Both the position numbers and the translations under genes were made by a program. The notes beneath the pieces are model-generated. The model had not been told where the DNA came from, did not search any database, and worked only from the letters and a program-made list of their open reading frames with translations. 64,000 bases of DNA from Agrococcus terreus (lineage in GTDB: Bacteria > Actinomycetota > Actinomycetes > Actinomycetales > Microbacteriaceae), in NCBI RefSeq assembly GCF_014645235.1, contig NZ_BMLM01000001.1:1-64000 (forward strand), in the 5' to 3' direction. This document shows positions 60,871 through 64,000 of the stretch, in pieces; the stretch's first letter is position 1, and every line of letters begins with the position of its first letter.

Positions 60871-62742
60871 ATGAGCGATGAGGCTCCCCCGATCCGGCAC
60901 GGTCGCCAGCCCCTGCTCAACGACGCGCTCGTCGTGCTCCAGGCGCCGACCCAGGCGTGGTCGGCGGCCGACGGCGACGTCGGCGCGGCCCCGATCCACG
61001 GCGTCTTCCACGGCGACTGGCGCTACGTGCGCGCGCTGACGCTGCGCGTGGCGGGCGAGCCCGTCGAGGCCACCGGCACCGCCCGCGACGCCGCGAGCGC
61101 CGCCTTCCACGGCCTGGCCCGCGCCATCGACGACGGGACGCCCGACCCGCGCGTGCTCGTCGAGCGCGTGCGCCGCGTCGCGCCCGGCGCGCTCGCCGAG
61201 CACGTCGCGGTGCGCAACGGGCTCGAGCACCCGGTCGTCGCCGAGATCGAGGTGCGCGTCGAGGTCTCGATCGCCGAGCTCTCGACCGTGAAGGCGGGCC
61301 TCCCATCCCCAGTCGCGCTCTCGTGGGACGGGCTGCGCGCGGGCGACGGCACGCGCTCGGTCGCGATCGTCGCCCCCGGCGCCGAGGTCGAGCGGCAGGG
61401 CGACGCCGTCGTCGCGCGCTGGCGGCTCGAGGTGCCGCCCGGGGGCGCGGCCGAGGCCGCGCTCGAGCTGGCGATCGACGACCCGTCGATCGTCGTGGGG
61501 CCTGCCGCCTCGCGCCGCATCGACGAGCTCCCCGCATCCGGCGACGCCTCGCTCGACCGCTGGGCCGCGCGCGCGGCCGACGACCTCCGGGCGCTGCTGC
61601 TCGACGCCGGACAGGGCCCCTTCGCCGCCGCGGGAGCCCCGTGGTTCATGACGCTCTTCGGCCGCGACTCCATCATCGCGGCGCGCCTGCTGCTGCCGCT
61701 CTCGCTCGAGCTGGCCGAGGGCACCCTGCGCACGCTCGCCGCGCGCCAGGGCGTCGTCGTCGATTCCGCGACGGCCGAGCAGCCCGGCAAGATCCTGCAC
61801 GAGGTGCGGCAGGCGACGTTCACGATGCCGGGCGAGGGGATCGTGCTGCCCCCCGTCTACTACGGCACCGTCGACGCGACGCCGCTGTGGATCTCGCTCC
61901 TCCACGACGCCTGGCGCGCGGGCCTCCCGCTGCAGGCGGTGCGCGAGCTGCGCCCCGCGCTCGAGGCGGCGCTCGGCTGGATGCGCGACCACGGCAGCCC
62001 CGACGGCTCGGGCTTCCTCAAGTACGTCGACGAGACCGGCACGGGCCTCGCCAACCAGGGCTGGAAGGACTCCGGCGACTCGATCCGCTACCGCGACGGC
62101 TCGATCGCCGAGGGCCCGATCGCGCTGTGCGAGGTGCAGGCGCAGGCGTGCCAGGCGGCCGAGGGCGGCGCGGCGCTGCTCGACGCGATCGGCGCCGACG
62201 GCACCGAGTGGCGCGCCTGGGCGGAGGCCATGCGCGAGCGCTTCCGCGCCGCGTTCTGGGTGGAGCGCGGCGGCGAGCGCTACCCGGCGATCGCCCTCGA
62301 CGGCGACGGCGAGCCGGTCGACTCGAAGACCTCGAACATGGGCCAGCTGCTCGGCACGACGCTGCTCTCGCCCGAGGAGGAGGCGCACGTGGCCTCGCTG
62401 CTCGTCGCGCCGACCTTCGCCTCCGGCTGGGGCCTCCGCACGATGTCGGACGACCAGGGCGGCTACTGGCCGCTGTCGTACCACTGCGGCTCGGTGTGGC
62501 CGCACGACACCGGGATCGTCATCGAGGGGATGCTGCGCGCCGGCCTGGTCGACGAGGCGCGGATCCTCGCGGCGCAGCTCGTGCGCACCGCCGACGCCTT
62601 CGACGGCCGGCTGCCGGAGCTGTTCGCCGGCCTGTCGACCGAGGAGTCGTCGTCGCCCGTCGCCTACCCGGCCTCCTGCCGGCCGCAGGCGTGGAGCGCG
62701 GCCGCGGTCGTGCCGGTGCACGCGGCGCTCACGGCGGGCTGA
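60871..62742 (+). CDS. Glycogen debranching-type enzyme (amylo-alpha-1,6-glucosidase / MGH1 family)
   Basis: This 623-residue protein has an N-terminal GDE_N-bis-type beta domain to ~230 and a C-terminal (alpha/alpha)6 barrel. Conserved active-site stretches LFGRDSIIAARLLLP, TPLWISLLHDAWR, GWKDSGDSIRYRDGS and SVWPHDTGIVIEGM are all present, so activity on alpha-glucosidic bonds is likely. No signal peptide is visible; it would act inside the cell on imported sugars. ATG 60871 has GGAAGG upstream and is preferred to an in-frame GTG eight codons earlier. Confidence 0.85.
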   Translation: MSDEAPPIRHGRQPLLNDALVVLQAPTQAWSAADGDVGAAPIHGVFHGDWRYVRALTLRVAGEPVEATGTARDAASAAFHGLARAIDDGTPDPRVLVERVRRVAPGALAEHVAVRNGLEHPVVAEIEVRVEVSIAELSTVKAGLPSPVALSWDGLRAGDGTRSVAIVAPGAEVERQGDAVVARWRLEVPPGGAAEAALELAIDDPSIVVGPAASRRIDELPASGDASLDRWAARAADDLRALLLDAGQGPFAAAGAPWFMTLFGRDSIIAARLLLPLSLELAEGTLRTLAARQGVVVDSATAEQPGKILHEVRQATFTMPGEGIVLPPVYYGTVDATPLWISLLHDAWRAGLPLQAVRELRPALEAALGWMRDHGSPDGSGFLKYVDETGTGLANQGWKDSGDSIRYRDGSIAEGPIALCEVQAQACQAAEGGAALLDAIGADGTEWRAWAEAMRERFRAAFWVERGGERYPAIALDGDGEPVDSKTSNMGQLLGTTLLSPEEEAHVASLLVAPTFASGWGLRTMSDDQGGYWPLSYHCGSVWPHDTGIVIEGMLRAGLVDEARILAAQLVRTADAFDGRLPELFAGLSTEESSSPVAYPASCRPQAWSAAAVVPVHAALTAG

Positions 62743-62776
62743 GCCGCCCGGGAGGGCACCGCGATAGCGTCGACGC

Positions 62777-63013
62777 ATGCCGCTGACGGTGAACCCGCTC
62801 CTGCCGGCCCACTACGACCTCCTGTGGACGGCGGCCATGGTGGGCGTCGTGGTGCTGGGCGTCTCCGCGTTCATCAGCATCTCGCGCCGCGCTCGCCAGA
62901 CGCCGCTCGCGGTCTCGCTCGCGTGGATCGGCGTCGTGCTGCTCATCCCCGTGCTCGGTCCGCTCCTCTGGTTCGCGGCGGGCCGCCGCGCCGCGCCGTC
63001 GCTCGACCGCTGA
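62777..63013 (+). CDS. PLDc_N-type small membrane protein
   Basis: This 78-residue protein has two helices (LLWTAAMVGVVVLGVSAFI and LAVSLAWIGVVLLIPVLGPLLWF), matching the PLDc_N two-helix domain seen in many small actinobacterial membrane proteins. ATG 62777 lies six bases after TAGCGT (62765-62770), so it is probably leaderless and separate from the hydrolase gene. Function unknown. Confidence 0.75.
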   Translation: MPLTVNPLLPAHYDLLWTAAMVGVVVLGVSAFISISRRARQTPLAVSLAWIGVVLLIPVLGPLLWFAAGRRAAPSLDR

Positions 63014-63044
63014 GCGGGACCGCGGCGCCGCATCCTCGCCGAGC

Positions 63045-63102
63045 GGTGCCCGCGCGGATGAGGGGTGCCGGTCCACCAGCACCCCTCATCCGTGCGAGCA
63101 CC
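63045..63102. terminator. Large hairpin between convergent genes
   Basis: The arms (core GGATGAGGGGTGC, 63056-63068, with GCACCCCTCATCC, 63079-63091) extend outward to GGTGC and GCACC. On the minus strand it begins GCGCCGACAGGTGC eight bases after the permease stop, the same entry as the hairpins at 30473 and 36519 but with another stem sequence. It probably terminates both flanking genes. Confidence 0.72.
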
Positions 63103-63110
63103 TGTCGGCG

Positions 63111-64000
63111 CTAGCCCTTCGCCGAGCCGGCCAGCAGGCCGCGCACGAAGAAGCGCTGGAGGCCGAAGAACACGAGCAGCGGCACGACGAGCGAGACGAA
63201 CGCTCCCGCCGTCAGGCGCTCCCAGTTCTCGCCGCGGGAGCCCGCGAGCTCGGCCAATCGCTGTGTCAATGGCGCTGTGTCCGGCGTGCCGGACGAGAAC
63301 ACCAGCGCGACGAGCAGGTCGTTCCAGACCCAGAGGAACTGGAAGATCGCGAACGACGCGATCGCGGGCATCGCGAGCGGCAGCACGATCCGGAAGAAGA
63401 TCTGGCCGTGCCCTGCACCGTCGACCCGCGCGGCCTCGATGACCTCGCCGGGGATCTCCGAGATGAAGTTGTGCAGCAGGAAGATCGCGAGCGGCAGCGC
63501 GAAGATCGTGTGCGCGATCCAGACCGGCAGGAACTGCCGCTCCGAGATGAACGGCACGGCGTCGTGCAACGCGTTCTGGAACGGCTGCAGGAACGTCACG
63601 AACAGCTGCAGCAGCGGGATGAGCGCCATCTGCAGCGGCACGATCTGCAGCGCGAAGACGACGACGAACAGCGTGCCCGAGCCCTTGAACTTCACCCACG
63701 CGAACGCGTACGCCGCGAGGGAGGCGAGCACGAGCGGCAGGATCGTGCCCGGGATCGCGATGAGCAGCGAGTTCACGAAGTACTCGCCGAGCTGGGGTGA
63801 GCTCGCCGAGCCCGAGAAGAGCACGTCGCCGTAGTTCGCGAGCGTCAGCTGCGGGTCGGAGAAGAACGTCCACCAGCCGCTCGTCGAGATCTGCTCGGCC
63901 GGTCGGAACGACGAGAGCAGCAGCCCGAAGGTCGGGATGGTCCACAGCACTGCGATCACGATCGCCGCCGCGGTGGCCCACGGGCTCGTCAGCCGGCGCT
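63111..64000 (-). CDS. Carbohydrate ABC transporter permease, AglG/MalG type (5' end outside window)
   Basis: This permease is seen for 296 residues up to the right edge; the frame stays open (RRLTSPWATAAAIVIAV precedes the internal GTG at 63959), so the true start lies beyond 64000. It has about six helices and the EAA loop IEAARVDGAGHGQIFFRIVLP. SSFRPAEQISTSGWW and the sequence after it are typical of alpha-glucoside (AglG-like) permeases. It belongs to a second transporter, separate from the MalFG pair at 56-58 kb. Confidence 0.88.
   Translation of the reverse strand, partial: RRLTSPWATAAAIVIAVLWTIPTFGLLLSSFRPAEQISTSGWWTFFSDPQLTLANYGDVLFSGSASSPQLGEYFVNSLLIAIPGTILPLVLASLAAYAFAWVKFKGSGTLFVVVFALQIVPLQMALIPLLQLFVTFLQPFQNALHDAVPFISERQFLPVWIAHTIFALPLAIFLLHNFISEIPGEVIEAARVDGAGHGQIFFRIVLPLAMPAIASFAIFQFLWVWNDLLVALVFSSGTPDTAPLTQRLAELAGSRGENWERLTAGAFVSLVVPLLVFFGLQRFFVRGLLAGSAKG

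Overview
The window is chromosomal DNA from a high-GC actinobacterium, most likely a member of the Microbacteriaceae. The evidence is a C50-carotenoid gene set in the order idi-crtE-crtB-crtI-crtYe-crtYf-crtEb, a complete coproporphyrin-type haem pathway, the actinobacterial mismatch endonuclease NucS, dense gene packing with ATGA/GTGA start-stop overlaps, and many apparently leaderless genes (TANNNT followed 6-7 bases later by the start codon). The genus cannot be fixed from this sequence alone.

Layout. The left edge holds the first ~23 bases of a 16S rRNA gene that reads leftward out of the window, with its leader and promoter (24-274). Next come a Nudix hydrolase and a pyrimidine-dimer glycosylase, then the leftward carotenoid operon (8.9-1.6 kb), which ends in an SDR-DUF2867 protein. 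A divergent MarR-type regulator faces idi. From 9.5 to 24.5 kb lie a Pif1-like helicase, a class II glutamine amidotransferase, a PPOX flavin protein, a small membrane/stress cluster (DUF3618, holin-like, YtxH-like), an M13 peptidase, a MATE exporter, a serine hydrolase, an ABC exporter pair, an MFS transporter with nucS, and an uncharacterised zinc-ribbon protein with an exact 21-residue tandem repeat.

Haem genes are spread over three places but form a complete set: hemL-hemB (24.6-26.9 kb), hemD and hemE-cgoX-chdC-cpfC-hemC (40.6-47.3 kb), and hemA (51.5 kb). HemA carries an unusual insertion rich in Cys-Pro and His, CpfC has a Cys-rich N-terminus, and ChdC has a His-rich N-terminus.

From 30.5 to 36.5 kb a leftward unit encodes a GAF/PucR regulator, a class II HMG-CoA reductase, HMG-CoA lyase, a two-helix membrane protein and a TctA-type permease. 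I read it as a candidate uptake and catabolism operon for mevalonate or a related C6 acid. An ABC-F gene (37.9-39.5 kb) has a leader with an 11-codon peptide and an element complementary to the gene's own ribosome binding site, the layout expected of drug-inducible attenuation.

From 47.4 to 51.4 kb an ECF sigma factor and two divergent arms of Asp23/AmaP/CsbD-type genes form an envelope-stress locus. The right end (54.5-64 kb) is an alpha-glucan/alpha-glucoside locus: a LacI regulator heads a MalEFG-type ABC operon, a glycogen-debranching-type hydrolase is divergent from it, a degenerate paralogue of that hydrolase lies on the other side, and a second MalG-type permease runs off the edge. Intergenic spaces repeatedly hold long, sequence-variable hairpins just after stop codons (likely terminators) and a separate family of large inverted repeats containing TCTCGAGAC.
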